From assembly GCF_003002915.1 (NCBI RefSeq), contig NZ_PVTG01000002.1:372001-436000 (forward strand): a DNA stretch of 64,000 nt, in the 5' to 3' direction. Below the pieces are notes generated by a model. That model saw only the letters and a program-made list of their open reading frames with translations, was not told the origin of the DNA and did no database searches. The first letter of the stretch is position 1, and each line of letters opens with the position of its first letter. This document shows positions 16,906 through 26,471 of the stretch, one piece after another. The stretch comes from Geodermatophilus tzadiensis (GTDB lineage: Bacteria; Actinomycetota; Actinomycetes; Mycobacteriales; Geodermatophilaceae). Position numbers and translations under genes: made by a program.

Positions 16906-18435
16906 CTAAGCGGCGGCGGTGGCGGCCTCGACGATGCGCTCCCGCACCGAGTCGAGGGCGAGCTCGCCGGTGTCGATCCACCGGGCGACGCGGCCGCCGG
17001 CCACGATGCCGACGCGGTCGCAGCACTCGGCCAGCTCGTCGGGGTCCACCGACACCACGACGACCGAGGTGCCGTGCGCGGTGGCGTCGTCCAGCAGCCG
17101 GCGCACCTGGCGGCGGGCCCGGACGTCGAGCCCGCGGGTGGGCTCGTGCAGCACGACGACGTCGCGCGCGGAGGACATCCAGCGGGCCAGCGCCAGCTTG
17201 TGCTGGTCGCCGCCGGACAGCGCCCCGAAGACGGTGCGGATGCTCAGCGTCTTGACGTCCATCTGGTGCACGGTCCGGATGACCTCGCGCAGCGTCGCGA
17301 TCTCCTTGCGCAGGTCGGTGAGCGAGCCCCACGCCTCCTGGGTGAGGGTGCGGGCGATCGTCTCGCCGGGGTCGACCCCGTAGGCGTCGTCGTCGGGGCG
17401 GTAGGCCGGCAGTCGCAGCGTCCCGGTGTCGGGCGAGGGCTCGCCGTGCAGCTCGATCTCGTCGGTGATCGCCGGCAGCTCCCCGGACAGCGCGTCGGCG
17501 ATCTCGCGGACGCCGGAGGAGCGGTGCCCGGTCAGCCCGACCACCTCGCCGCGGCGCAGCAGCAGGTCCACGCCCTCGACGCGGCCGGGCACGCGCAGGT
17601 TGCGCACCCGCAGGGCCACCTCGTCCGACGGCGCCGGGCGGGCCGGCGCGGGCGCCGCCACCTCCTCGGGCACCGCGCTGTCCTTCAGAGCCGCGGCCGC
17701 CGTCTCCCGGCGCACTGGCACCGACACCGGCTCACCCACCGTCTCGGCGGCCAGCCGGACCGGGTCGAGCTCCGCGCTCGGGCTGTCCAGGGCGATCCGC
17801 CCGTCGCGCAGCACCAGCACCCGGTCGACCACCTCGAGCATCTCGGGCAGCCGGTGGCTGATGTAGAGCACGCCGCGACCCTGCCTACTCAGCCGGCCGG
17901 CGACGGCGTGCAGGCCGGTGACCTCCGAGGGCAGCAGCGCCGCCGACACCTCGTCGAGGACGACCAGCCGGGTGTCCTCGGCCAGCACGCGCGCGGTCTC
18001 GATCAGCCCGTGCACGAAGTGCGGCAGCTCGCCGACGAGGGTGTCGGGGTCGACGTCGAGGGTGACCTCGGCCAGCAGCACCTGGGCCTGCCGCCGCAGC
18101 TCCTCCTGCGGGCGGCCGGCCTGCGCGGTGCCGCGGAAGACGGCCTGGGCGACGGTGAGCGACGGGTCGATCCGGACCAGCTGCTCGACGACCCCGACGC
18201 CGACGTGGCGGGCGTCGGCGGCCGACAGCGGCGCGTAGGGGTGGCCGAGCAGCGTCATGCGCCCGGAGTCGGCCGGGGTGATGCCGGCCACGACGTCGCC
18301 CAGGGTCGACTTGCCGGCGCCGTTGGTGCCGACGAGACCGACGATCTCACCCTCGGCGATGCTGAAGGAGACGTCCCTCAGGACGCGGCGGGCGCCGAAC
18401 GACTTCGTCAGGCCCTCGACCTGCAGCAACGTCAT
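16906..18435 (-). CDS. Double-domain sugar-type ABC ATPase (RbsA/MglA-like), orphan
   Basis: A 509-residue fusion of two ABC nucleotide-binding domains as in ribose/galactose importers. NBD1 has an intact Walker A (GTNGAGKST) but its signature is lost (GELPHFVHGLIE) and Walker B reads VVLDEVSAAL. NBD2 has a broken Walker A (GHRSSGVRE) but a good signature (LSGGDQHKLALAR) and VVLHEPTRGLD. One composite ATP site could still form from NBD1 Walker A and NBD2 signature. No permease or binding-protein gene adjoins, unlike normal sugar operons. GGGGGAGGT stands ten bases before the ATG. It may serve a permease elsewhere, or have a regulatory role. Confidence 0.85.
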   Translation of the reverse strand: MTLLQVEGLTKSFGARRVLRDVSFSIAEGEIVGLVGTNGAGKSTLGDVVAGITPADSGRMTLLGHPYAPLSAADARHVGVGVVEQLVRIDPSLTVAQAVFRGTAQAGRPQEELRRQAQVLLAEVTLDVDPDTLVGELPHFVHGLIETARVLAEDTRLVVLDEVSAALLPSEVTGLHAVAGRLSRQGRGVLYISHRLPEMLEVVDRVLVLRDGRIALDSPSAELDPVRLAAETVGEPVSVPVRRETAAAALKDSAVPEEVAAPAPARPAPSDEVALRVRNLRVPGRVEGVDLLLRRGEVVGLTGHRSSGVREIADALSGELPAITDEIELHGEPSPDTGTLRLPAYRPDDDAYGVDPGETIARTLTQEAWGSLTDLRKEIATLREVIRTVHQMDVKTLSIRTVFGALSGGDQHKLALARWMSSARDVVVLHEPTRGLDVRARRQVRRLLDDATAHGTSVVVVSVDPDELAECCDRVGIVAGGRVARWIDTGELALDSVRERIVEAATAAA

Positions 18436-18575
18436 CGACGAGCGGACCTCCCCCGACAGGGTCTCCGAACAGGCGTCGGCCGACCCGTGTGTCAGCGTCC
18501 CCCGCGACGCTCTGTCACGGCACGGATGCTACCCGCGGGCCGCCGGGCCGGCTCCGTGATCAGGCCGGCCCGGGC

Positions 18576-18974
18576 CTAGCGGTTCTGCATGCTGCGGGCG
18601 GCCATCTCCATGTACCCCCACAGCGTGGCGTCCTGCTCCTCGGTCAACTCGAGGGAGTCGACGGCGTCGCGCATGTGCCGCAGCCACGCATCGCGCTCGA
18701 CCGGGCCGATGGCGAACGGCGCGTGCCGCATGCGCAGCCGCGGGTGCCCGCGCTCCTGCTGGTAGGTCGTGGGCCCGCCCCAGTACTGCTCGAGGAACCG
18801 GCGCAGCCGGGTCTCGGCGCCTTCCCAGTCGTCCTGGGGGTACAGCGGGGCGAGCACCGGGTCGGACCGGACGCCGGCGTAGAACCGGGCGACCAGCCGC
18901 CGGAAGGTCGGCTCACCGCCGACCTCCTCGTAGAAGGTCCGTGCCGAGGGCAGGGACCGGCTCGCCTGGCTCAT
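18576..18974 (-). CDS. glbO: Group II truncated haemoglobin (trHbO)
   Basis: A 132-residue 2-on-2 globin very like mycobacterial GlbO. Proximal His84 lies in RMRHAPFAI, Tyr32 is at B10, Tyr45 at CD1 (LYPQDD) and Trp97 at G8, and [12 protein letters not shown] is a family signature. GlbO binds oxygen and NO and is linked to respiration and oxidative or nitrosative protection. Its ATG overlaps the stop of the MFS gene upstream by four bases (ATGA), so it is the last gene of an MscS-MFS-glbO chain. Confidence 0.95.
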   Translation of the reverse strand: MSQASRSLPSARTFYEEVGGEPTFRRLVARFYAGVRSDPVLAPLYPQDDWEGAETRLRRFLEQYWGGPTTYQQERGHPRLRMRHAPFAIGPVERDAWLRHMRDAVDSLELTEEQDATLWGYMEMAARSMQNR

Positions 18975-20251
18975 GACACCGATGGTCCCCCAGCCGGGCC
19001 GTCCCCTGCCACGGCGGGCCGGGTCCGGGCGAAGCCCAGCAGCGGCGGGACGACGGCGAGCAGGCCGAGACCGCCGGCCAGCGCGACCACGGCGCCCGGC
19101 GGCACCCGCTCGGCGGCCAGGCCCGCGCTCAGCGCGCCCAGGCCCTGGACGCCGTACAGGCCGCTGACGGCGACCCCGAAGGCCCGCCCGCGGTAGGCCG
19201 AGGGCACCGCCTGGACGAAGGCGACGTTGAGCGGGATGGACCACGAGGCGCCCAGCCCGGCGACGAACAGCAGCGCGACGACGAGCGCGTAGGCGCCCCG
19301 CCCCGGGCCGGCGGCGACGGCGACCAGGCCGGCCAGCAGCAGCGGCGCCAGCGACGCCGCCACCAGCACCGGCATGAGCCGCTCGCTGCGCGCCGTCCCC
19401 AGCACGCGGGCGACGACCAGCCCGCCGATCGTGACGCCGAGCGGGTTGGCCGCCAGCAGCACGCCGAGCTGGGCGGCCCCCTCGCCGAGGGAGTCGGTGA
19501 GCGGGACGGCGATGCCCTCGGCGGCGTTGGCGAACATGGTGCCGGTCCACAGCAGCCCGATGATCGCCAGCAGCCGCGGGTTGCGGCCGATGAGGCGCAG
19601 GCCCTCGGCGGTGTCCTGCCACACCGACGCCGGTTCCGCCGCCTCCCCGGCCGGTGTCGGCCGGCGCTCCAGCGTGGCGGTGAGCCAGACGGCCGAGACG
19701 ACGAAGGTGGCCGCGTCGAGCAGCAGCACCACCGACGGGCTGAGGACGGTGACCAGCCCGCCGGCGACGACGAAGCCGACCACCTGCGCCACCTGCAGGC
19801 TCACGTTGGTCAGCGACGTCGCCACCGCGTAGCGCTCGCCCTCGAGGACGTCGGCCATGAGCGCCGACCGCGCCGACTCGAACGGCGGGGCGAGCAGCGA
19901 GACCAGCAGCAGCAGGACCAGCAGCACCGGCAGCGGGGTCCCGGGGACCGCCATCCCGGCGACCAGCACCGCGCGGGCGACGTCGCTGGCGATGAGCACC
20001 CGGTGCCGCGGGAACCGGTCGGCGACGGTGGACAGCAGCGGGCCGCCGACCGCCCACGGCAGGAAGCTCATCGCGAACGTCAGTGCGGCCAGCAGCGGCG
20101 ACTCGGTGCGCTGGTAGACCAGGACGGTCAGCGCGACGCGGGCGAGCTCGTCACCGATCGTCGACAGCGTGTAGGTGCCGAACAGCGGCCGGAACTCGCG
20201 GACGGCGAAGACCTCCCGGAAGGTGGCTGGCCGTGGGTCGGGCTCGCTCAC
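18971..20251 (-). CDS. MFS transporter
   Basis: A 426-residue major facilitator with about 12 hydrophobic segments, of the drug-efflux (MefA/enterobactin exporter-like, MFS_3) group. The N-terminus [20 protein letters not shown] and the loop [19 protein letters not shown] (motif A equivalent) are typical, as is the late [11 protein letters not shown] segment. Substrate cannot be predicted. GTG start overlaps the mscS stop by four bases, and its stop overlaps glbO. Confidence 0.88.
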   Translation of the reverse strand: MSEPDPRPATFREVFAVREFRPLFGTYTLSTIGDELARVALTVLVYQRTESPLLAALTFAMSFLPWAVGGPLLSTVADRFPRHRVLIASDVARAVLVAGMAVPGTPLPVLLVLLLLVSLLAPPFESARSALMADVLEGERYAVATSLTNVSLQVAQVVGFVVAGGLVTVLSPSVVLLLDAATFVVSAVWLTATLERRPTPAGEAAEPASVWQDTAEGLRLIGRNPRLLAIIGLLWTGTMFANAAEGIAVPLTDSLGEGAAQLGVLLAANPLGVTIGGLVVARVLGTARSERLMPVLVAASLAPLLLAGLVAVAAGPGRGAYALVVALLFVAGLGASWSIPLNVAFVQAVPSAYRGRAFGVAVSGLYGVQGLGALSAGLAAERVPPGAVVALAGGLGLLAVVPPLLGFARTRPAVAGDGPAGGPSVS

Positions 20252-21264
20252 CGGGCGCCGGCCGCGGTGCTCGCGGCGCCGATCAGCGGCGGGGGCGTCC
20301 GGATGCCCTCGGCGAGGAAGCGCTCCTTGAGGCGCATGCGCAGCTCGCGGGCGACCCGCCACTGGTCGGCGTTGGTCGAGCGCACCTGCAGGCGCATGAA
20401 CACGCCCTCCGCGGTGATCTGCTCGACGCCCAGGGACTCCGGCTCGGCCAGCAGCACCGCCGCCCACTCCTCCTCGCCGTACATCGCGTCGGCGACCTCC
20501 TGCATCGCCCGGCGGCAGCGCTCGAGGTCGGTGTCGTGGGCGACGGGCATGTCGATGACCACCTGGGCGTAGCCCTGGCTCTTGTTGCCCACCCGGAGGA
20601 CCTCGCCGTTGCGGGCGTACCAGACGACGCCGTTGACGTCGCGCAGCCGGGTGATCCGCAGGCCCACCGCCTCGACGGTGCCGCTGGCCTCGCCGAGGTC
20701 GACGACGTCCCCGACGCCGTACTGGTCCTCGAGGATGATCCCGATCCCGGCGATGAAGTCCTTGATGAGGTTCTGCGCGCCGAAGCCCAGGGCCACGCCG
20801 ACCACGCCGGCGCTGGCCACGATCGGCGCGAGGTTGATGCCCAGCTCGCCGAGCGCGACCACGACCGCGATCCCCATGATCACGAACGAGGCGAAGCTGC
20901 GCAGCACCGAGCCGATCGCCTCGGCCCGCTGCGTGCGCCGGGCGGTGAGCTGCTCCAGCGGGTCGACCGCGCCGGCCGAGCGGGTGCGCAGCGGCCGCAG
21001 GATCGTCGGCATCGCGCCGGTGGCGGTCCGGTCGGTGAGCCGGCGGATCGCGCGGTGCACGAGGTGGCGGACGCCGACGGCGAGCAGCAGGACCAGCAGG
21101 ATCTTCGCCGGCTTCTCGATCAGCGCCTCGGCGTTGTTGGCCAGCCAGTCCAGGCCGGACAGCTCGTACACCTTGGCGCACAGCGTCGTCGTGTCCTCGA
21201 CGCAGTCAGGGACGCTCTCGGCGAGCACGCTGTCGGCGGCCATCACAGACGGTAGAGCACTCAT
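20248..21264 (-). CDS. Mechanosensitive ion channel family protein (MscS-like)
   Basis: A 338-residue small-conductance mechanosensitive channel. Transmembrane helices at about residues 45-70 and 105-165 lead to the pore-lining helix (GVVGVALGFGAQNLIKDFIAG), then the beta domain with EDQYGVGDVVDLGEASGTVEAVGLRITRLRD split over strands, and an alpha/beta vestibule. It would release solutes on hypo-osmotic shock. ATG was chosen; a GTG directly before it is an alternative. First gene of an overlapping chain with the MFS and glbO genes. A Cys pair in the N-terminal periplasmic part (CVEDTTTLC) may form a disulfide. Confidence 0.9.
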   Translation of the reverse strand: MSALPSVMAADSVLAESVPDCVEDTTTLCAKVYELSGLDWLANNAEALIEKPAKILLVLLLAVGVRHLVHRAIRRLTDRTATGAMPTILRPLRTRSAGAVDPLEQLTARRTQRAEAIGSVLRSFASFVIMGIAVVVALGELGINLAPIVASAGVVGVALGFGAQNLIKDFIAGIGIILEDQYGVGDVVDLGEASGTVEAVGLRITRLRDVNGVVWYARNGEVLRVGNKSQGYAQVVIDMPVAHDTDLERCRRAMQEVADAMYGEEEWAAVLLAEPESLGVEQITAEGVFMRLQVRSTNADQWRVARELRMRLKERFLAEGIRTPPPLIGAASTAAGAR

Positions 21265-21278
21265 CACTCACCATCGTG

Positions 21279-23393
21279 TCAGAGGGACGCGCTCCTGCCG
21301 GGACCCGCCGCACCCCAGTCGGTCACACCCGTGGCGGCGGCGAGGAAGGCCAGCTGGTCGGCGGCCAGGCCCACCGTGCGGCTGACCGCCCGGGTTCCGT
21401 GGCCCACCGACGTCTCCCGGCGCAGCACCACCGGCGCCTCGGCGGAGGTGGCCGCCTGCAGCGCGGCGGCGAGCTTGCGGGCGTGCAGCGGGTCGACGCG
21501 GGTGTCGGACTCGAAGGTGGTGAACAGCGTCGCCGGGTAGGCGGTGCCCTCGCGGACCGCGTGGTAGGGCGAGTAGCCGAGCAGCCAGCCGAGCTCGACC
21601 GGGTCGTCGGCGGTGCCGTACTCGTCGTTCCACGTGCGGCCCAGGCCGAAGCGCTCGTAGCGGACCATGTCCAGCAGCGGCGCGCTGCAGACCACGCCCG
21701 CGACGAGGTCGGGCCGCTGGGTCAGCGTGGCGCCCACCAGCAGTCCGCCGTTCGAGCCGCCCATGACCGCCAGCTGCGCGGACGTCGTCCACCCCTGGGC
21801 GATCAGGTGCTCACCGGCCGCGGCGAAGTCGTCGAAGACGTTCTGCTTGCGCTCGCGCATGCCCGCGCGGTGCCACTCCTCGCCGTGCTCGGAGCCGCCG
21901 CGCAGGTTGGCCACCGCCCAGACGCCGCCCGCGGCGACCCAGGCCAGCGCCTGCGCCGAGTAGGCCGGGGTGAGGGAGACGTTGAAGCCGCCGTAGCCGT
22001 AGAGGACGGTCGGGCGCGGGGTGTCCGGGGCGCCGGTGGCCGAGAGCACGAACAGGTGCACCGGCGTCCCGTCGCGCGAGGTGGCGTGCGTCTCGACGAC
22101 GGTCACGTCCGGCACCTCGCCGGCCACCGGTGCGCGCTCGTCCTCCACCAGCGCCGTCGGCTCGGCGGCCTCCCAGCGCAGCACCGAGGGCGGGGTGGCG
22201 TGGTCGGTGTAGCCGACCCACGCCGTCGGGCCGCCCTCCGGCGGGGCGCTGACGCCGGAGACGCTGCCCGGCGGGAGCCCGGTCACCTCGGCCAGCCGTC
22301 CGGAGCCGTCGCCGGCCCACACCGAGAGCCGGTCGGTGGCGTCGACGGAGTGGACGGCGAGCACCTGCAGCGACCCGCCGGCGCCGTCGACCAGCGCGAC
22401 GTCGGACAGCACGCCGTCGCCGGACTCCGGGACGACGTCGGCCCAGCGCTCGGGTGCCCAGGTCGCGGGATCGGCGGGGTCGGCGACGGCCAGCCGCCAG
22501 CGCGGGGTGCCGCGGTCGCTCATCAGCCACAGCCGGCCGTCGCGGGCCACCCAGGCGGCGGTCTGCGCGTCGACGCCGACCTGCAGCTCGCGCAGGGCGC
22601 CGTCCCCGTCCAGGTCGGCGAGCCACACGTCGTCGCGCGGGGCGGTGCCGGCCGAGGCGGAGACGACCAGCCAGCGGCCGTCGGCGCTGACCCGGACGCC
22701 GTAGTAGTTGGTCGGGTCGAGCTCATCGCCGTGCACGAGGACGTCGCCGGCGGGGTCGGCGCCCACGCGGTGGCGCCACACCCGCCGGTGGAACTGCTCC
22801 TCGCCCGCGGGCACCTGGTCGGGCGCCAGGCGGCGGACGTAGAACAGCTCCTCGCCTCCGGGCAGCCAGGCGACGGGGGAGTAGCGGCAGCGGTCGACCG
22901 GCCCGTCGAGCCGCTCGCCGGTGGCGACGTCGAGCACGTACAGCCGCGACTCCTCGTCGCCGCCGGTGGACAGCTGGTAGGCCAGCCGGTCGCCCTCCCA
23001 GGACGGCGACCAGGCGTCGAGCGTCGTCGTCCCAGAGGGGTCCACGGCCATCGGGTCGACAAGCACCCGCACGGAGCCGTCGGGCTCGCGGACCCGCAGC
23101 ACCGCGTGCTCCTGGCCGGGGTCGCGGCGGGTGGAGAAGGCCCGGCCGCCGCGGTGCACCGGGACGCCGACCGCGCCGGCGTGCACGAGCCGCTCGAGGC
23201 GGGCGGCGAAGTCGGCCCGCGCCGGCAGCGCGCCGAGGACGTCGGCGGCCAGCGCGTCCTGGGCCGCCGTCCACGCGCGGGTGCGGGGGTCGGCGGGGTC
23301 CTCGAGCCAGCGGTAGGGGTCGGCGACGCGGTGGCCGTGCAGGTCCTCGACGAGGTCGAGCCGCTCGGCGTGGGGATGGCGCACCCGGTCCAC
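21279..23393 (-). CDS. Prolyl oligopeptidase family serine peptidase (S9A)
   Basis: A 704-residue cytosolic oligopeptidase: an N-terminal beta-propeller (about residues 75-410) caps a C-terminal alpha/beta-hydrolase. The nucleophile is in [11 protein letters not shown], the acid in [10 protein letters not shown] and the histidine in [20 protein letters not shown] and [13 protein letters not shown] are further signature segments. It cleaves short proline-containing peptides. Two in-frame GTG starts lie nine bases apart; the upstream one is used. No signal peptide. Its 3' end is 15 bp from the mscS start on the same strand. Confidence 0.93.
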   Translation of the reverse strand: MDRVRHPHAERLDLVEDLHGHRVADPYRWLEDPADPRTRAWTAAQDALAADVLGALPARADFAARLERLVHAGAVGVPVHRGGRAFSTRRDPGQEHAVLRVREPDGSVRVLVDPMAVDPSGTTTLDAWSPSWEGDRLAYQLSTGGDEESRLYVLDVATGERLDGPVDRCRYSPVAWLPGGEELFYVRRLAPDQVPAGEEQFHRRVWRHRVGADPAGDVLVHGDELDPTNYYGVRVSADGRWLVVSASAGTAPRDDVWLADLDGDGALRELQVGVDAQTAAWVARDGRLWLMSDRGTPRWRLAVADPADPATWAPERWADVVPESGDGVLSDVALVDGAGGSLQVLAVHSVDATDRLSVWAGDGSGRLAEVTGLPPGSVSGVSAPPEGGPTAWVGYTDHATPPSVLRWEAAEPTALVEDERAPVAGEVPDVTVVETHATSRDGTPVHLFVLSATGAPDTPRPTVLYGYGGFNVSLTPAYSAQALAWVAAGGVWAVANLRGGSEHGEEWHRAGMRERKQNVFDDFAAAGEHLIAQGWTTSAQLAVMGGSNGGLLVGATLTQRPDLVAGVVCSAPLLDMVRYERFGLGRTWNDEYGTADDPVELGWLLGYSPYHAVREGTAYPATLFTTFESDTRVDPLHARKLAAALQAATSAEAPVVLRRETSVGHGTRAVSRTVGLAADQLAFLAAATGVTDWGAAGPGRSASL

Positions 23394-23526
23394 CGTAACC
23401 GCCGTCCGGCGGCGTCCCGGGAGGTGACCGCCGGTCCCCGCGCGCGCCGGGGGCCCTGGCCAGGGCAGGATGGGGAGGCCCGCGGGCCGCCCCGGTACGG
23501 CGGTCCGGGGCGTCCGGAGGTGATCC

Positions 23527-24132
23527 GTGCCGCGTACAGCGCCCGGGTCGGTCGTGGGCCAGCCAGGTCCGCGCCGCGACCCCGTCCCCCGCCCCCGGCT
23601 GCCCGTGCCCTCGTCCGGCACGACGTCGGCGACGCTGCTGCTCAACGCCACCTACGAGCCGTTGTGCGTGGTCTCCAGCCGCCGCGCCATCGTGCTGGTC
23701 CTGGCCGACAAGGCGGTGCCGGTGGACGCCGCCGCCGAGGTCGTGCACGCCGAGCGGGTGAGCCTGGCCGTGCCCGTCGTCGTCCGGCTGACCCGGTACG
23801 TGCGGGTGCCCTACCCGGCGCAGGTGCCGCTGTCGCGCCGCGCGGTGTTCACCCGCGACGGGCAGACCTGCGTCTACTGCGGCGGGTCGGCCACCAGCAT
23901 CGACCACGTCGTGCCGCGCAGCCGCGGGGGCACGCACACCTGGGACAACGTGGTGGCCGCCTGCCGCCGGTGCAACCACACCAAGGCCGACCGGTCGCTG
24001 GCCGAGCTCGGCTGGAAGCTGCCGCACCCGCCGCGCACCCCGAGCGGTGCGGCCTGGCGGCTGCTCGGCGCCCGCACCGTCGACCCGCGCTGGCGCGAGT
24101 GGCTCAGCATGCCCGAGAGCGTCTCCGCATGA
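23527..24132 (+). CDS. HNH endonuclease
   Basis: A 201-residue HNH nuclease of the common actinobacterial type: LLLNATYEPLCVVSSRRA, then a zinc finger pair CVYCGG and CRRCNHTK flanking the SIDHVVPRSRGG catalytic segment and NVVAACRRCN. The start is fixed by a near-ideal Shine-Dalgarno (GGAGGTGAT, GGAGG six bases ahead of the GTG), which means the protein has a Pro/Arg-rich leader of about 34 residues that the common shorter homologues lack. Function of this housekeeping-like HNH protein is not known. A dispersed palindromic element follows the stop. Confidence 0.9.
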   Translation: MPRTAPGSVVGQPGPRRDPVPRPRLPVPSSGTTSATLLLNATYEPLCVVSSRRAIVLVLADKAVPVDAAAEVVHAERVSLAVPVVVRLTRYVRVPYPAQVPLSRRAVFTRDGQTCVYCGGSATSIDHVVPRSRGGTHTWDNVVAACRRCNHTKADRSLAELGWKLPHPPRTPSGAAWRLLGARTVDPRWREWLSMPESVSA

Positions 24133-24134
24133 GG

Positions 24135-24250
24135 AAGGACCCTGCTGCCCCCCGGGAAGGACCTCCCTGCCGCCCGCCGCCCGCAGGCTCGCGCCGGGCC
24201 CCTGCAGGGAGGCCGATCGGGGCTCGCGACGGGCCCCTGCAGCGGCGCCG
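24135..24250 (+). repeat. Dispersed palindromic element, copy B (nested pair)
   Basis: Starts three bases after the HNH stop codon. An inner copy (about 24156-24214, AAGGACCTCCCTGCC ... CTGCAGGGAGG) is flanked by halves that read as an interrupted outer copy: AAGGACCCTGCTGCCCCCC on the left and GGGGCTCGCGACGGGCCCC on the right. This is what insertion of one element into another would give. Confidence 0.65.
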
Positions 24251-24265
24251 ACCACAGGAGTGCCC

Positions 24266-25126
24266 ATGACTTCTCCGGGGACTGCTCGGCGGCTCTGGGC
24301 GCTGGGGGAGCCCTTCCACGCGCTCACCTACTTCGCCGACGAGGCGCGGACCGCGGGGGAGGCCGCCGGGCTGGGCGGCTTCTGGTCGGTCTACTTCGCG
24401 CAGCGGGCAGCGCCGCTCGGGCCGGTCGGCGCGGAGGTCGTGACGGCGACCTTCTACAACTTCGCGCCGTCCTTCGTCGCGCGCCGGGTGCCCGGCGTGT
24501 GGTCCGCGACCACCCCGGCCGCGGCTCTGGAGGCCCGGCTGGCCGGGGTGGACGGCGCCGTCCACCGGGTGCTGGGGGACTGGGCCGCGTCGCCCGAGGC
24601 CGCCGAGGCCGCGCGGCTGGCCGGCGCCGCGGCCGCGGCGGTGGACCTGCCCGGGCGGCCGCTGGCGGCGGCCAACGCCGGGCTCGAGCACTCCGACGAG
24701 CCGCACCTGGCGCTGTGGCAGGCGCTCACCACGCTGCGGGAGCACCGCGGCGACGGGCACAACGCCGCGCTGCTGGAGCGGGAGGTGTCCGGGGCCGGGG
24801 CGCACGTGCTGGCCGCGGCGGCCGGCCGCACCGACCGCGAGTGGCTGCAGCGGGCCCGGGGCTGGGACGACGAGGAGTGGACGGCGGCCGCCGACGAGCT
24901 CACCGCCCGCGGCTGGCTCGACGGCGCGGAGCTCAGCGCCGAGGGCCTGGCGATGGTCACCGCGATCGAGGCCGACACCGACCGCCTGGCGCTGCGGCCG
25001 TGGCGGGCGATCGGCGACCCCGGGTGCGACCGGCTGGCCGAGCTGCTGGTGCCGCTGCGCCGCGCCGTCGTCACCGCGGGGCTGTTCCCCGATCGCAACC
25101 CGATCGGCGCCCCCGACCCCGAGTGA
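24266..25126 (+). CDS. SCO6745-family protein
   Basis: A 286-residue protein of an actinobacterial family known only from its Streptomyces member SCO6745. The start ARRLWALGEPFHALTYFADEA and the LGGFWSVYFAQRAAPLGPV segment are its conserved N-terminal core; the C-terminal part (RGWDDEEWTAAADELTARGWL, then a helix and LSAEG) looks like a winged-helix fold of the MarR type, so a DNA- or ligand-binding role is possible. AGGAG five bases before the ATG fixes the start. Flanked on both sides by dispersed palindromic elements. Confidence 0.75.
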   Translation: MTSPGTARRLWALGEPFHALTYFADEARTAGEAAGLGGFWSVYFAQRAAPLGPVGAEVVTATFYNFAPSFVARRVPGVWSATTPAAALEARLAGVDGAVHRVLGDWAASPEAAEAARLAGAAAAAVDLPGRPLAAANAGLEHSDEPHLALWQALTTLREHRGDGHNAALLEREVSGAGAHVLAAAAGRTDREWLQRARGWDDEEWTAAADELTARGWLDGAELSAEGLAMVTAIEADTDRLALRPWRAIGDPGCDRLAELLVPLRRAVVTAGLFPDRNPIGAPDPE

Positions 25127-25145
25127 GCCGGCGACGTGCCGGCGC

Positions 25146-25204
25146 GGCCCTCGTGCAGGGGCCCGCCGCGAGCTCGCGAGCGGTGGGGGGCACGAGGGTC
25201 CTCT
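25146..25204 (-). repeat. Dispersed palindromic element, copy C
   Basis: Lies between the convergent SCO6745-family and kynureninase genes, in reverse orientation. Arms CCCTCGTGC (25148-25156) and GCACGAGGG (25190-25198) are fully complementary, around the core GCCGCGAGCTCGCGAGCGG. It probably terminates transcription in both directions. Confidence 0.85.
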
Positions 25205-25205
25205 C

Positions 25206-26459
25206 TCAGGTGACGCGGGTGCGCTCCTCGGGGTAGGCGCGCCACCCGCCGTCCTCGAGCAGCGCGCGGAACCGGTCGACGGCGTCCCACACGTCGACGA
25301 ACCGCGTGTAGAGCGGCGCCGGGCCCAGCCGCACCCGGTCGGGCGTGCGGAAGTCGGGGACGACGCCGCGGTCGATGAGCGCCCGGGTCAGCTGCCAGGC
25401 GTGCGGGTGGGCCAGCGTGACGTGCGCACCCCGCCGCGCGCCGTCCCGCGGGCTGGCCAGGGCCACCCCGTGCGGCACCAGGTGCTCGTCGGCGAGCGCC
25501 ACCAGCAGCCCGGTCATCGCCCGTCCCTTGGCCGCCAGCCGCCCGATCCCGGCCTCGGCCACCAGCCGCGCGCCGACCTCCACCGCGGCCGCGGCCAGCA
25601 CCGGCGGCGTCCCCACGGCGAACCGGTCGATGCCCGGCGCCGGGTCGTAGGCCGGGCCCATCGCGAACTGGTCCCGCTGGCCGAACCAGCCCCAGATCGG
25701 CTGGCGCAGCTGCTCCTGCAGCTCCCGCCGCACGTAGAGGAAGGCCGGCGCGCCCGGCCCGCCGTTGAGGTACTTGTACGTGCAGCCGACGGCGAGGTCG
25801 GCGCCGCTCGCGGCCAGGTCGACCTCCACCGCGCCGACGGCGTGCGAGAGGTCCCAGACCACCAGCGCCCCGGCGGCCCGGGCGGCCGCCGTCACCGCCG
25901 CGACGTCGGCCAGCGCGCCCGAGCGGTAGGCCACCGCCGACAGGACGACGACGGCGACCCGCTCGTCCAGCGCGGCGGCCAGCACCGCGGGGTCGAGGCC
26001 CTCGTCGACGTCGGCCGGCACCTCCCGCACCGCCATCCCCCGCGCCGCGGCCACCCCGGCGACGACGTAGCGGTCGGTGGGGAAGTCGTCGGCGCAGCAG
26101 ACCAGCACGTCGCGGCCCGGCCGGGCGTCCGCGGCGGCCACCAGCAGCTTGTAGAGGTCGACGGTGGTGGAGTCCGACAGCAGCACCTCGCCCGGCCGCG
26201 CGCCCAGCACGCCGGTGCCGATGACGTCGCCGACCCGGGTGCCGACGTCGATCCACGTCTCCCACGAGCCGATGAGTCCGCGGCCCCACTCCTGCTCGGC
26301 CACCCGCGCCAGCGCCGCCGGGGTCTCCCGCGGCATGCGGCCGAGCGAGTTGCCGTCGAGGTAGAGCAGCCCGTCGTCGACGCCGGCGAAGCGGTCGCGG
26401 AAGCCGGCCAGCGGGTCGGCGGCGTCGAGCGCCGCGGCGGCGGAGCGCGTGAGGTCCAC
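25206..26459 (-). CDS. kynU: Kynureninase
   Basis: A 417-residue PLP enzyme that splits kynurenine to anthranilate and alanine in tryptophan catabolism. LYLDGNSLGRMP near the N-terminus, SDSTTVDLYKLL, VWDLSHAVGAVEVDL and the PLP lysine in CTYKYLNGGPG (Lys229) are all diagnostic. Length matches the family. No tryptophan dioxygenase or kynurenine formamidase gene is adjacent, so it is uncoupled from the rest of the pathway here; a kynurenine-monooxygenase-like flavoprotein lies 22 kb away. GTG start. Divergent from the amidase remnant. Confidence 0.93.
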   Translation of the reverse strand: MDLTRSAAAALDAADPLAGFRDRFAGVDDGLLYLDGNSLGRMPRETPAALARVAEQEWGRGLIGSWETWIDVGTRVGDVIGTGVLGARPGEVLLSDSTTVDLYKLLVAAADARPGRDVLVCCADDFPTDRYVVAGVAAARGMAVREVPADVDEGLDPAVLAAALDERVAVVVLSAVAYRSGALADVAAVTAAARAAGALVVWDLSHAVGAVEVDLAASGADLAVGCTYKYLNGGPGAPAFLYVRRELQEQLRQPIWGWFGQRDQFAMGPAYDPAPGIDRFAVGTPPVLAAAAVEVGARLVAEAGIGRLAAKGRAMTGLLVALADEHLVPHGVALASPRDGARRGAHVTLAHPHAWQLTRALIDRGVVPDFRTPDRVRLGPAPLYTRFVDVWDAVDRFRALLEDGGWRAYPEERTRVT

Positions 26460-26471
26460 GGGACCTGTCTA

